64,000 nt of DNA from JAYZBC01 sp036339375 (GCA_036339375.1 JAYZBC010000071.1:1-64000), one strand, 5' to 3'. Shown: positions 27,019-35,498, numbered from the stretch's first letter. Notes: generated by a model not told the origin, from the sequence alone. Numbers and translations are program-made.

Positions 27019-27088
27019 AAAACTTCCTTAGTTGTGTTTTTTCGTCGGCCGGGGAAACTAGCAGTTAGATTATCCGGTTTCAACGCGG

Positions 27089-28165
27089 TTAAGGGTAATC
27101 GGTACTTTCTTTATAGGAGTGTTCTTCCCCCTGCCAGTCTTCGATACACCAATCACCCATTTTGGTTTGTCTAACATAACTGGAGTTAATAGGAACTTTT
27201 CCATAACCCCCAGGGATATCAATCATATATGTTGGTTGGCACAAACCACTAATTTTCCCACGGAGCTTTTTCATTAGGGATAACCCAGTTTTTAGAGAGG
27301 TACGAAAATGTCGGGTCCCTAGGGCTTTATCTCCATGATGAAGATAATAAGGTTTTATTCGACATATTACGAGTTCTCTCATCAGTTTCTCCAAAATATC
27401 AGATTGGTCGTTCACACCTTTTAACAGCACCGTTTGACTCAGAAAAGGGATTCCAGAATCAACCATAAGCGCAATTGCATTTCTTGCATTTTCTTCCAAT
27501 TCCTTTGGGTGGTTGCAATGCAAAACGACATAAACGGGGGTTTTGCATTTTAGCGTTTTTACAAGTTTGCAAGAAATTCGTGAAGGGTCCACTAGAGGTA
27601 CTCTGGTGTGAATTCTAATTACTTTAACATGATCAATTTCATCCAATTTTGAGATTATGGTTGAAATTCTTCTTTGGGATAAAATCAAAGGGTCACCACC
27701 CGACAGAATTACTTCCCAAACTTTTTTATTTTGTCGAATATACTCTATAGCGGAATTTAGTTTTTGGTTATTAAGGGTTCCGCTACCAACGGCTGCACGG
27801 CGGAAGCAATAGCGACAATAAATAGGGCATGATAAAATAGGAATTAAAAGCACGCGATCAGGGTATCGGTGCACAATTCCCTCCACTGGTGTAAAGGCTT
27901 GATCCCCTATCGGATCAAATATTTCATCAGCTGAAACATTATTTTCTCTAAAATTTGGAATAAATTGACGGGCTAAAGGGTCATTTGAATCGGCTAAATT
28001 AATTTGTTTAGCAATATGAGGCGTAATTGCAATTGGGAGAGTTTCGGAAGCCTTTTGTGCAGGTTGGATATGGTCAAACGGGATTAAGTTATTATCATAC
28101 AAATCTTTGGCTGAACGGATATAATTTTTATGAGAGCTCTGGACAAGATTTTTAGCCACCTTCAT
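27089..28165 (-). CDS. epmB: EF-P beta-lysylation enzyme EpmB (lysine 2,3-aminomutase-like)
   Basis: 358-residue radical SAM enzyme of the KamA family. The 4Fe-4S cluster motif is Cys113-x3-Cys117-x2-Cys120 (LSCPIYCRYCFRR), and LSGGDPLILS is the next family block. It is slightly longer than E. coli EpmB and shorter than most clostridial lysine aminomutases. It converts alpha-lysine to (R)-beta-lysine for attachment to EF-P. Placement between efp and the divergent epmA supports EpmB over a catabolic KamA. The gap to efp is 70 bp. Confidence 0.92.
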   Translation of the reverse strand: MKVAKNLVQSSHKNYIRSAKDLYDNNLIPFDHIQPAQKASETLPIAITPHIAKQINLADSNDPLARQFIPNFRENNVSADEIFDPIGDQAFTPVEGIVHRYPDRVLLIPILSCPIYCRYCFRRAAVGSGTLNNQKLNSAIEYIRQNKKVWEVILSGGDPLILSQRRISTIISKLDEIDHVKVIRIHTRVPLVDPSRISCKLVKTLKCKTPVYVVLHCNHPKELEENARNAIALMVDSGIPFLSQTVLLKGVNDQSDILEKLMRELVICRIKPYYLHHGDKALGTRHFRTSLKTGLSLMKKLRGKISGLCQPTYMIDIPGGYGKVPINSSYVRQTKMGDWCIEDWQGEEHSYKESTDYP

Positions 28166-28230
28166 TGTATTCCCCCTAAATAATCAAATTTCAGCAAAAA
28201 CTACTGGCATCAAATTTTTGTTTTATTGAC

Positions 28231-29346
28231 ATGAATAACGTACTCACTGACAGCAAGCAAACCTCTGAGGTTCCTAATGAAAAATATTGGTGGATTAAAG
28301 GAGAGTTGTGCTCACGCCTACCCAACCTTAATGCACGAAACAAAATTCAGAACATTACTCGGCAGTTTTTTACGAAAAAGGGTTTTATAGAAGTGGAAAC
28401 ACCAGCTTTGCAAGTATCCCCAGGATCAGAACCCCATTTAACACCGTTTACAACAAATCTACATGACCCTTTCGACAAAGAAAAAAAGAGGAAATTGTAC
28501 CTTCATACGTCTCCTGAATTTGCTATGAAAATGCTTTTAGTGGGTGGAATGAACAATATATTTCAATTGGCTCGCGTTTGGCGCAACGGGGAGCGTTCTG
28601 CAATTCATCATCCAGAATTTACAATGCTTGAATGGTATCAAACAGGGGCAAGTTGGCGAGATGTTGCCAAGACTTGCGAAAATCTCGTCAAGGAAGTGGC
28701 CATACAAAAATTCAAAAATACAAAACAAAAACCCCCCTTGTTTTCATGGAAAAATTCCAAGTGTAATCCAATGCAAGATTGGCAATATTTGTCTGTAGAT
28801 TGTGCGTTTAAAAAATTTTGTAGAATAGACCTTTTGTCTACTACTTCAAATCCTCTAGAACCCAACGTAATGGCCTTAAGTAAAGAAGCAGAAAAAATAG
28901 GTATTCGTGTGCATTCAAATGACCGTTGGGAAGAAATTTTTTTTCGGATTTTTCTTGATCGAATTGAACCCAACCTGGGGATTGGTGTGCCGACAGTATT
29001 GTATGATTGGCCTATTTCGATGGCCTCACTTGCACGCCAAAATCCAAAAGACGATAGGCTTGCGGAAAGGTTTGAGATATACATTTGTGCGATGGAAATA
29101 GCCAATGGATTTGGAGAACTTACGGACCCGGTTGAACATCGACGCCGCTTCAAAAATGATATGGCATTAAAAGACAAACTATATGGGCAAACCTATCCAG
29201 TGGATGAGGATTTTATAAAAGCATTAACTTTCGGTATGCCAAATTCATCGGGGATTGCTTTAGGTTTTGATCGTTTGGTAATGCTTTGTACTGGAGCACA
29301 AAAAATTGAGGATGTGCTTTGGGCTCCGCTGGTGAACATTTTATAA
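28231..29346 (+). CDS. epmA: EF-P lysine ligase EpmA (GenX/PoxA)
   Basis: 371-residue class II lysyl-tRNA-synthetase-like catalytic core without the anticodon-binding domain. Motif 1 and 2 segments are visible as IEVETPALQVSPGSEPHL and FRNGERSAIHHPEFTMLEWYQ-like sequence near residues 110-135; motif 3 is SGIALGFDRLVML. Its length is above the usual 325. It adenylates beta-lysine and transfers it to the EF-P lysine. It is divergent from epmB, with starts 65 bp apart, so one short region holds both promoters. Confidence 0.95.
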   Translation: MNNVLTDSKQTSEVPNEKYWWIKGELCSRLPNLNARNKIQNITRQFFTKKGFIEVETPALQVSPGSEPHLTPFTTNLHDPFDKEKKRKLYLHTSPEFAMKMLLVGGMNNIFQLARVWRNGERSAIHHPEFTMLEWYQTGASWRDVAKTCENLVKEVAIQKFKNTKQKPPLFSWKNSKCNPMQDWQYLSVDCAFKKFCRIDLLSTTSNPLEPNVMALSKEAEKIGIRVHSNDRWEEIFFRIFLDRIEPNLGIGVPTVLYDWPISMASLARQNPKDDRLAERFEIYICAMEIANGFGELTDPVEHRRRFKNDMALKDKLYGQTYPVDEDFIKALTFGMPNSSGIALGFDRLVMLCTGAQKIEDVLWAPLVNIL

Positions 29347-29387
29347 TTTTCTGATCAGTTTTGAAAATTTCAAAGTAATGCTTTAGG

Positions 29388-29409
29388 CTTGAGAAAATCA
29401 AGTTTTTTT
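29388..29409 (+). terminator. Rho-independent terminator after epmA
   Basis: CTTGA (29388-29392), loop GAAAA, TCAAG (29398-29402), then seven T residues. The stem is short but the loop is a stable GNRA-like pentaloop and the T-run is direct. Confidence 0.6.
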
Positions 29410-29530
29410 GACTTAACTGTCTTGCACAATAGAAACTCCAGGAAATGTTTATGAACACATTCAGAAGCCGGGGCTATAATTGTTTAGAAGAATTCTTCGA
29501 GTGTGCATGCACGAAAGGATTGGCCTAATG

Positions 29531-29554
29531 ATAAAAAGCGACTTTAGGCTTTAT
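29531..29554 (-). terminator. Possible terminator after thiE
   Basis: On the minus strand AAAGC, an 8-nt loop and GCTTT are followed directly by further T residues, about 45 bp beyond the thiE stop. The 5-bp stem makes it weak. Confidence 0.35.
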
Positions 29555-29596
29555 AAAAATTATAGGGCATGCGTTGAGTTAAGGGTAGGATAGATT

Positions 29597-30250
29597 TTAA
29601 ACAGAGTGGCGGTCAAAAATTTCGTTAAAATTTTCTACAGCCTTACCTGGCCCCTCAGGATGGTTCCAGACTCCGGCAGAGACAGCAATAAAATCTGCTC
29701 CCGCTTCCACTACCGTCTGACAATTTTCAGTGTTAATCCCGCCAATAGCTACGCACGGTAAAGTCATCGTTTTTTGCCATTTTGATAAAATATTAGGTTG
29801 TGCGGTGTATTTTGGTTTTTTTGTGGAGCTTTCAAAAAATGCACCAAATGCCACGTAATCTGCTCCTGCTTCACCTGCTGTCATGGCAAGATGTGTTGAG
29901 GAATGGCATGTTACCCCGACTATAGAATTTGGCCCTACCAACTCTCGTGCCTTTTTATAAGGTGTATCACTTTGGCCGATATGGACTCCATCACATCCAA
30001 ATTCTGCAGCAAGGTCAGCTCTATCATTTAAAATAAATGGAATTTGGTGTTTTTGAACCATTGGTTGCAATAGGTTAGCTACTTTTCTAATAGTTTCATC
30101 TTGAACGTTTTTTAGTCTGAGTTGTACACATGCAACATCACCAGCATCTATAGCCAATTGCATAGAGTCAGCAAAAGGAAAAAGCTTTTCCCCCACTATA
30201 TTGGAAGGAGTGATCAGGTAGAGGCGGCAGCGATGTCCTTCAGCGACCAT
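29597..30250 (-). CDS. thiE: Thiamine-phosphate synthase
   Basis: 217-residue TIM-barrel enzyme joining HMP-pyrophosphate and thiazole phosphate to thiamine monophosphate. Visible motifs are the C-terminal GGIN and VSAGVW blocks, the N-terminal CVQLRLKN and the pyrophosphate-binding FILNDRADLAAEFGCDGVHIGQSD-type segment near residues 92-115. It starts 5 bp after the stop of the aldolase gene, so the two are co-transcribed. No TPP riboswitch was seen upstream. Confidence 0.94.
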   Translation of the reverse strand: MVAEGHRCRLYLITPSNIVGEKLFPFADSMQLAIDAGDVACVQLRLKNVQDETIRKVANLLQPMVQKHQIPFILNDRADLAAEFGCDGVHIGQSDTPYKKARELVGPNSIVGVTCHSSTHLAMTAGEAGADYVAFGAFFESSTKKPKYTAQPNILSKWQKTMTLPCVAIGGINTENCQTVVEAGADFIAVSAGVWNHPEGPGKAVENFNEIFDRHSV

Positions 30251-30255
30251 TAAAT

Positions 30256-31179
30256 CTAAAGTTTGCCCTGATAAATTTTGATTATTGTATCTAACATAGA
30301 GAGAGCATCTTTCCTTTCTCGCTGAAAGGTGTTTCGACCAATGATTGATCCATTGCCGCCGCCATCTCTAATGGCGCGCACTTCGTTATATATACCTTCT
30401 AGGTCCTTTGCTTCACCGCCAGAAAAAACAACTATTCGTTTTCCGTTGAAGCAGCTTTGGACAACGTGGCTGATACGCGATGTTAGGTTTGTTATGTCTA
30501 TTTTTTGGTTATCATAAACCTTTTGAGCAGACTCAAGAAAAATAGCTTCGGTCGGCGGTTTTACTTTTATAACATGAGCGCCGATAAGGCATGCCATATG
30601 TGCGGCATAAGCACAGACGTCTATAGCTGTTTCTCCTTCACGGGATAGCATTCCACCCCGTGGATAAGACCAAACAACTACTGCAAGCCCAAAAGATTTG
30701 GCTTCTTCCGCAAGTTCGCTTATTTCTTCTATTAATTCATATTGATCTTCCGAGCCTGGGTAGATAGTAAAACCAATTGCTGCACAACCTAGTCTTAGTG
30801 CATCGCTAACTGCGGCTGTTATTGCTTGATCTTTATTTGAAGATAGAGAATTCGCACTATTGCATTTTAAAATTGTGGGAATGGTACCAGCGAAACTATC
30901 TGCACCTGCTTCCAACATGCCCAGCGGAGCGGCAAATGCAGAAAGCCCTGCGTCAACGGCTAGTTGATAGTGGTAGTGTGGGTCATATCCAGCTGGGTTA
31001 GGAGCAAAACTGCGAGCTGGCCCGTGTTCAAATCCTTGGTCAACTGGTAAGATTAGTAACCTTCCGCTGCCGCCTAATCGTCCGTGCATTAAAATCCGCG
31101 CTAAATTTCCCTTTGTTCCAGGATTATCAGATTCATATCCAGACAAAATTTTTCTAACTCGTTGCGTAACTTTAGGCAT
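30256..31179 (-). CDS. fba: Class I fructose-bisphosphate aldolase (FbaB/DhnA type)
   Basis: 307-residue archaeal-type class I aldolase. LILPVDQGFEHGPARSF near residue 42 is the family signature, the Schiff-base Lys is most likely in HVIKVKPPTE near residue 200, and SGGEAKDLEG and DGGGNGSIIGRN bind phosphate. It cleaves fructose 1,6-bisphosphate without metal. It has a strong GAGGAGA site. In many Alphaproteobacteria it follows tkt-gap-pgk; those genes are absent here and a small uncharacterised gene takes their place. Confidence 0.92.
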   Translation of the reverse strand: MPKVTQRVRKILSGYESDNPGTKGNLARILMHGRLGGSGRLLILPVDQGFEHGPARSFAPNPAGYDPHYHYQLAVDAGLSAFAAPLGMLEAGADSFAGTIPTILKCNSANSLSSNKDQAITAAVSDALRLGCAAIGFTIYPGSEDQYELIEEISELAEEAKSFGLAVVVWSYPRGGMLSREGETAIDVCAYAAHMACLIGAHVIKVKPPTEAIFLESAQKVYDNQKIDITNLTSRISHVVQSCFNGKRIVVFSGGEAKDLEGIYNEVRAIRDGGGNGSIIGRNTFQRERKDALSMLDTIIKIYQGKL

Positions 31180-31255
31180 TTTCTCCTCACAATTTTTCTT
31201 AATCTCTATAATTTATACTTGAGTTTTACCAAACAAGAAATGACTCCGGAAAAAT

Positions 31256-31690
31256 TCAACTATATTTTTTCCATAAACTTTCTTCAGGATCATCAGTTAG
31301 GGCCAAGTCTAACAAATTTGGCCTGTGCGTTTTCACCACCGCTCCAAGTTTTTGGGCGATTTGGTTTAATTTAATAGAAGAAGAAAATTGACTTGAGATG
31401 CAAATGTGTGTGATGCCTTGCCGTAAGGCCCCGAGTGAATGTCCAGAATGTGTTCCACAATCTAGAACGCCATCAATTTTAATTTGGGGAAACTCTAAAC
31501 GTACCAAATTTATTATTTCTTGGAACCAAGCAGGTCCAATAAATCCAACAGCCCCATGCGCACTCCAAAGCTCAATTTGCGCACCGATTTTTGAGGCTAC
31601 TATGCAAGCAGTACGGGCATGATCTATCCCATGGATTACGACTCGCATTAAAGTAGCGTTAGGTTTATTTTTTGTTTGAGTTTTGTTCAT
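31256..31690 (-). CDS. Uncharacterised conserved-looking protein
   Basis: 144 residues; I do not recognise a named family. The sequence alternates predicted strands and helices (RVVIHGIDHARTACIVASKIG, then QIELWSAHG, then a cysteine-containing GVLDCGTHSGHS near residue 85, then THICISSQ), as in a small Rossmann-like or barrel-half domain. The start is ambiguous: ATG at 31690 or ATG at 31648 (MRVVIHG), neither with a strong ribosome site. It is upstream of the aldolase gene on the same strand by 76 bp, so a link to central carbon metabolism is possible. No function is assigned. Confidence 0.65.
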   Translation of the reverse strand: MNKTQTKNKPNATLMRVVIHGIDHARTACIVASKIGAQIELWSAHGAVGFIGPAWFQEIINLVRLEFPQIKIDGVLDCGTHSGHSLGALRQGITHICISSQFSSSIKLNQIAQKLGAVVKTHRPNLLDLALTDDPEESLWKKYS

Positions 31691-31807
31691 GTTACATAAT
31701 TTGCCATTTTGACAAATTTATCGTTATGATCCCCCTTGATCTTTATTTAGAAGGGGCCCTATGTTTGTAAAATACTGCAGAGGTGCAGATTATAAGGGAA
31801 GAATTAA

Positions 31808-32041
31808 ATGGGGCAACTGGAAGAATCAGAAGAACGATTAAACCGTGCTCTAAATCGACTGGAAGCTGCTTCCACGAGAATTGGGGAAAGTCCTTCGATC
31901 GCAAAAGTACAAGCTGAATTGAATTTTCTTCGCCAGCGATGTTCTAAGCTGGAAAAACGAAATGAAGAAGCGTCTGCAAGACTTACGTCCGCTATCCAGC
32001 GTCTGCGTTCATTATTGGATTCTGGTGATGGGAAATATTAA
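31808..32041 (+). CDS. DUF4164-like coiled-coil protein
   Basis: 77-residue, strongly helical protein with heptads over nearly its full length (EESEERLNRALNRLEAA, then LRQRCSKLEKRNEEA). It matches the DUF4164 type of small coiled-coil protein found upstream of zapA in Alphaproteobacteria. The ATG follows AAGGGAAGAATTAA. The end overlaps the start of zapA by 14 bp, so the two are translated together. A role in cell division is inferred only from that coupling. Confidence 0.78.
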   Translation: MGQLEESEERLNRALNRLEAASTRIGESPSIAKVQAELNFLRQRCSKLEKRNEEASARLTSAIQRLRSLLDSGDGKY

Positions 32042-32360
32042 TGTAAAAATCAATTCAAGAACCTATCAGGTTGCTTGTAATGATGGAGAAGAAAAACATC
32101 TTTTAGAGCTCGCGGATTTGGTCGAAAAACGCGTTCAACAACTTGTTTCTTCAGTTGGACAAATAGGTGAAGCACGATTATTGGTAATGACGGGACTTCT
32201 GCTTTCGGACGAGCTTACAGAGGCTTATAGATCAAAACAAAATTTACAACCTCTGGGTTCCGTTAGTGACCAAAATATAGATGAAAAAAAGCAGGTTGTA
32301 AAAAATGAAGCACTTACGGATAGGATAGATCGTATTGCAGTTAAGTTGGAGCCTGCGTAA
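32028..32360 (+). CDS. zapA: Cell division protein ZapA
   Basis: 110 residues from the ATG at 32028, which lies inside the end of the DUF4164 gene. N-terminal INVKINSRTYQVACNDGEEKH-type beta hairpin and LLELADLVEKRV helix are the ZapA domain; the C-terminus is a coiled coil. It bundles FtsZ filaments at the division site. The ATG is favoured over 31962 because it gives the standard family N-terminus. The 6S RNA gene follows, as in other Proteobacteria. Confidence 0.92.
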   Translation: MGNINVKINSRTYQVACNDGEEKHLLELADLVEKRVQQLVSSVGQIGEARLLVMTGLLLSDELTEAYRSKQNLQPLGSVSDQNIDEKKQVVKNEALTDRIDRIAVKLEPA

Positions 32361-32370
32361 GATTGTTTAG

Positions 32371-32526
32371 ACGGTGCTGCTTGGTGCGAGAAACGTTAGA
32401 TCTCTGGGGCCAATGTATTCTTCTCGGGAGCTGTCCCTGCCAAAATCGTGGTTTTGGTATATGGTGCCCACCTGCTTAAGCAGGCCTTAGAAGGATTAAA
32501 ATGTTGACCGGCTAAAGCGGCATCGT
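32371..32526 (+). ncRNA. ssrS: 6S RNA
   Basis: Identified by position (between zapA and the 5-formyl-THF cyclo-ligase gene, its conserved site) and by structure. ACGGTGCTGC at 32371-32380 pairs over all ten positions, with two G-U pairs, with GCGGCATCGT at 32517-32526, closing a roughly 156-nt RNA. Inside, CCTGCTTAAGCAGG at 32471-32484 is a perfect 7-bp hairpin stem, and GGTGCCCACC is a familiar 6S segment. 6S RNA mimics an open promoter and binds sigma70 RNA polymerase in stationary phase. The exact 5' and 3' ends may extend several bases beyond the closing stem. Confidence 0.85.
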
Positions 32527-32563
32527 TGGGATACATAATTGTAAGATTTAAAAATTATTTTGT

Positions 32564-33169
32564 TTGATATTGACATCGATTGACCAGGAAAAACGCTCCT
32601 TAGCGCAGCACATGACGGTAGTGCGTAATTTAGCTCACCATCAAGCAGGGCAAAAAGCTAGCCAAAGCATTTGTGAAAATTTTTCTTTTGCTCGAAATAA
32701 TGGACTTACGCTTCACCAAGGAACAATCATTTCTGGGTATTGGCCAATTTTGAAAGAATTGGATGTTCGTATTTTACTTGAAGGGCTTTCTAGTGAAGGC
32801 ATGCAGTGCGTCCTTCCGGTGGTGCATAAAACGACAAAGACTTTAATGTTTAGAAAGTGGCAACCTAATGATTCTTTAGAGAAAAAAAGTTTCGGAACTT
32901 TTGAACCGAAAGCAAATCAGCCACTTTTGGTTCCAGATGTTATGCTTGTACCCTTGTTGGCTGTAGATAAACAAGGTAATCGTCTTGGCTATGGTGGAGG
33001 CTATTTTGACAGGACCATTTTTTCATACCGTTTGAAGGAGTTCGGCTCAGTTACAGCGGTGGGCATGGCGTTTGAAACACAACGAATTGCCAATGTGCCG
33101 TTTGATGATCAAGATGCCCGGTTAGACTGGTTAGTAACTGAAAAAGGTGTATATCGTTTCAAAGTTTAA
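32564..33169 (+). CDS. 5-formyltetrahydrofolate cyclo-ligase
   Basis: 201-residue enzyme of the 5-FCL (YgfA/MTHFS) family, which converts 5-formyl-THF to 5,10-methenyl-THF using ATP. Recognised by ISGYWPILKELDVR, the MLVPLLAVDKQGNRLGYGGGYFDR block near residues 127-150, and LDWLVTEKGVY. TTG at 32564 gives the normal N-terminus (DQEKRSLAQHM follows); an ATG at 32612 would cut it short. It may be co-transcribed with 6S RNA, as in other bacteria. Confidence 0.93.
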   Translation: MILTSIDQEKRSLAQHMTVVRNLAHHQAGQKASQSICENFSFARNNGLTLHQGTIISGYWPILKELDVRILLEGLSSEGMQCVLPVVHKTTKTLMFRKWQPNDSLEKKSFGTFEPKANQPLLVPDVMLVPLLAVDKQGNRLGYGGGYFDRTIFSYRLKEFGSVTAVGMAFETQRIANVPFDDQDARLDWLVTEKGVYRFKV

Positions 33170-33187
33170 ATTCAGTTGGAAAGCCTG

Positions 33188-34003
33188 ATGCGTATTTTAA
33201 TTTTTGGTGATGTTGTTGGTCGTTCGGGGCGAAACCTTGTTTACGAAAAGCTACCAGATTTGCGACAAAATCACGATGTCGACTTCGTCATCATTAATGG
33301 AGAAAATTCTGCAGGGGGTTTTGGTATTACACCAAAAATTTGTGATGAATTTTTTAAAGCAGGTGCCGATGTTGTAACAACTGGTAACCATGTTTGGGAT
33401 CAAAAGGAAATTTATCAGTATATAGAAAATGAAAAACGCCTACTCCGGCCACAAAACTACCCAGAGGGCACGCCGGGATCAGGAATTGGCCAATATACTG
33501 ATTTATCTGGCCGCAAAATTTTAGTGCTTCATTTTATGGGGTCTCTTTTTATGCCTCCAATTGGTGATCCGTTCGCAGGAGTGAAACTTGCGCTGGTAAA
33601 TCGGAAATTGAGGAGAGATTTTGCCGCTATTTTTCTAGATTTTCATGGTGAAGCTACCAGCGAAAAAATGGCAATGGGGCACTTGTTGGATGGCCATGTA
33701 AGTGCGGTGGTAGGTACGCATTCACACATACCAACCGCTGATCACCGAATTTTACCAAATGGTACAGCCTATATTACAGATATTGGAATGTGTGGTGATT
33801 ATGATTCAGTAATAGGTATGAAAAAAGAAACATCGATTGCTCGTTTTCTAAAACAATCTCCAACCCCCAGATTGGAAGTGGCAACAAAGGAGGCTACAAT
33901 CTGTGCGGTTCTTATAGAAACAAATGATAAGACTGGTAAGGCAACATCTATTTTACCGTTGAGAATAGGAGGTTGCTTGCAACCGGTTACGTTATCCAAT
34001 TAA
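33188..34003 (+). CDS. YmdB-family metallophosphoesterase
   Basis: 271 residues from the ATG at 33188, 18 bp after the cyclo-ligase stop. Calcineurin-like phosphoesterase of the TIGR00282/YmdB family: ILIFGDVVGRSGR, FVIINGENSAGGFG, TTGNHVWDQKE and VVGTHSHIPTADH supply the two-metal site. The Bacillus homologue hydrolyses 2',3'-cAMP and affects RNA turnover. Cytoplasmic; role in this organism unproven. Confidence 0.9.
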   Translation: MRILIFGDVVGRSGRNLVYEKLPDLRQNHDVDFVIINGENSAGGFGITPKICDEFFKAGADVVTTGNHVWDQKEIYQYIENEKRLLRPQNYPEGTPGSGIGQYTDLSGRKILVLHFMGSLFMPPIGDPFAGVKLALVNRKLRRDFAAIFLDFHGEATSEKMAMGHLLDGHVSAVVGTHSHIPTADHRILPNGTAYITDIGMCGDYDSVIGMKKETSIARFLKQSPTPRLEVATKEATICAVLIETNDKTGKATSILPLRIGGCLQPVTLSN

Positions 34004-34174
34004 TCCCGTTCAGTGTTTTGGTTTTTTAAATGTTATTGATTTTTGTCATAGGCCTGCATCCAAATTGCTAAGTTTACATCTTACCACATAATTTAGATCA
34101 TAGCTTTCATCTTAAAAATTAGCTATAAACTGTGAAAGAAATGTTATAAACCACAAGATATAGTATTAATAAAG

Positions 34175-34191
34175 CTTCCGACAATCGGAAG
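34175..34191 (+). promoter_or_regulatory. Hairpin in the yebC leader next to the ribosome site
   Basis: CTTCCGA (34175-34181) and TCGGAAG (34185-34191) pair perfectly around a CAA loop. The right arm overlaps the GGAAGAGG ribosome site, which is 7-13 bp before the ATG, so folding would hide part of it. Confidence 0.45.
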
Positions 34192-34200
34192 AGGTCCAAC

Positions 34201-34950
34201 ATGGCAGGACACTCTCAATTTAAAAATATCATGCACAGAAAAGGGTCGCAGGATAAGAGGCGTGCTAAAAAATTTACCAAGTTAATTCGTGAGTTACAGG
34301 TGGCAGCACGGTCGGGGCAGCCAGATCCAGATATGAATCCTGCACTCAAGAATGCCGTGTCTGCAGCCAAAGCTGCAAACATGCCTAAAGATAATATTGA
34401 AAGGGCAATCAAAAGGGCGCTTGGTGATGATAACAACCAGTTGTTAGAGGAAATACGTTATGAAGGGTATGGACCTGGGGGGGTGGCTATTGTAGTTGAA
34501 GCTCTAACTGATAATCGAAATCGCACTGCCAGCGAAATTCGAACGGTGTTTACAAAACATGGAGGATCTTTAGGGGAGACAAACAGTGTTGTTTTCCAGT
34601 TTCAACGAATTGGCTCTATCATTTATTTGGCAAATCAAACCGGTTTCGAAGACATCTTTGAAGCGGCGCTTGAAGCCGGTGCCACCGATGTGAATTTTGG
34701 CGAAATAAACCATGAAGTAATATGTGTCCCATCCGAACTACATATTATCCAGTCAAGGCTCGAGGCAGTCTTCGGCCCGCCTGCTCAGTCGGAGTTGCAA
34801 TGGAAGCCGTTAACGACAATAAAACTAGAAATTGGAATATGGGAAAGGTTGTACAAACTCCTCGAATTACTTGAAGATAACGATGATGTACGGTCCGTTT
34901 CGGCGAACTATGAAATGGATGATTGTTTGTTGAAGCGGATAGAAAACTAA
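34201..34950 (+). CDS. yebC: YebC/PmpR-family translation or transcription factor
   Basis: 249 residues, full length, three-domain YebC fold. MAGHSQFKNIMHRKGSQDKR and KLIRELQVAARSG at the N-terminus, NMPKDNIERAIKRA, and EEIRYEGYGPGGVAIVVEAL are diagnostic. Members act as DNA-binding regulators or as factors that relieve ribosome stalling. Directly upstream of ruvC, its usual place. A small hairpin touches its ribosome site. Confidence 0.95.
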   Translation: MAGHSQFKNIMHRKGSQDKRRAKKFTKLIRELQVAARSGQPDPDMNPALKNAVSAAKAANMPKDNIERAIKRALGDDNNQLLEEIRYEGYGPGGVAIVVEALTDNRNRTASEIRTVFTKHGGSLGETNSVVFQFQRIGSIIYLANQTGFEDIFEAALEAGATDVNFGEINHEVICVPSELHIIQSRLEAVFGPPAQSELQWKPLTTIKLEIGIWERLYKLLELLEDNDDVRSVSANYEMDDCLLKRIEN

Positions 34951-34973
34951 TTAACTAAGAAGGGATCAATTAT

Positions 34974-35498
34974 TTGAAGATAATTGGACTTGATCCTGGC
35001 CTTCGGACCACTGGTTGGGGTGTTGTAGACGTCGAAGGTAACAACTTGACTCACATCGCGAATGGAGTTGTGAAAGTAAAATCTGAAAACACACTTTCGA
35101 TTCGGCTGGCAATGTTGTTTTGTGAATTAAAATCAATTTTGGAAACCTATCATCCTGAAGAAGCCGCTGTGGAAAAATCATTTGTCAGTCAAAATTCGTC
35201 TTCAACCCTTAAACTAGGACATGCAAGGGGTGTAATTATGTTGGCGCCGGCTTTATCCGAAATTTCTGTTAGCGAATATTCTCCAAACGTAATAAAAAAA
35301 TCCTTAGTTGGATCCGGGCATGCTAGCAAGGAACAGGTAAAAATGATGGTCAGCACTCTTTTGCCGGGGGCTTACCCAAAAAGTTTGGATGCTGCAGATG
35401 CTTTAGGCGTTGCGGTTTGCCATGCACACCATCGGAATCAAATCTCCATTTCAGGTGAAACACGGAAAAGTCAAAAAGAAATGGTACAGAGAAAATGA
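34974..35498 (+). CDS. ruvC: Holliday junction endonuclease RuvC
   Basis: 174-residue RNase H-fold resolvase. MKIIGLDPGLRTTGWG contains the first catalytic Asp (Asp7); EEAAVEKSFVSQNSSSTLKLG contains the catalytic Glu; SLDAADALGVAVCHAH near the C-terminus holds the last Asp pair. The start is TTG at 34974 with AAGGGAT upstream. It cuts four-way DNA junctions together with RuvAB, whose genes follow directly. Confidence 0.95.
   Translation: MKIIGLDPGLRTTGWGVVDVEGNNLTHIANGVVKVKSENTLSIRLAMLFCELKSILETYHPEEAAVEKSFVSQNSSSTLKLGHARGVIMLAPALSEISVSEYSPNVIKKSLVGSGHASKEQVKMMVSTLLPGAYPKSLDAADALGVAVCHAHHRNQISISGETRKSQKEMVQRK

Noticed and set aside
28638..29177. A 179-codon minus-strand open frame
   Set aside because: Antisense to epmA, with Ser/Arg-rich sequence typical of a reverse-strand shadow.
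29597..31250. TPP riboswitch for thiE
   Set aside because: The leader upstream of the fba-thiE unit shows no CUGAGA or related core, and thiE starts 5 bp after fba.
31709..31730. Promoter TTGACA with TATGAT before the DUF4164 gene
   Set aside because: Spacing is 10 bp, too short for sigma70.
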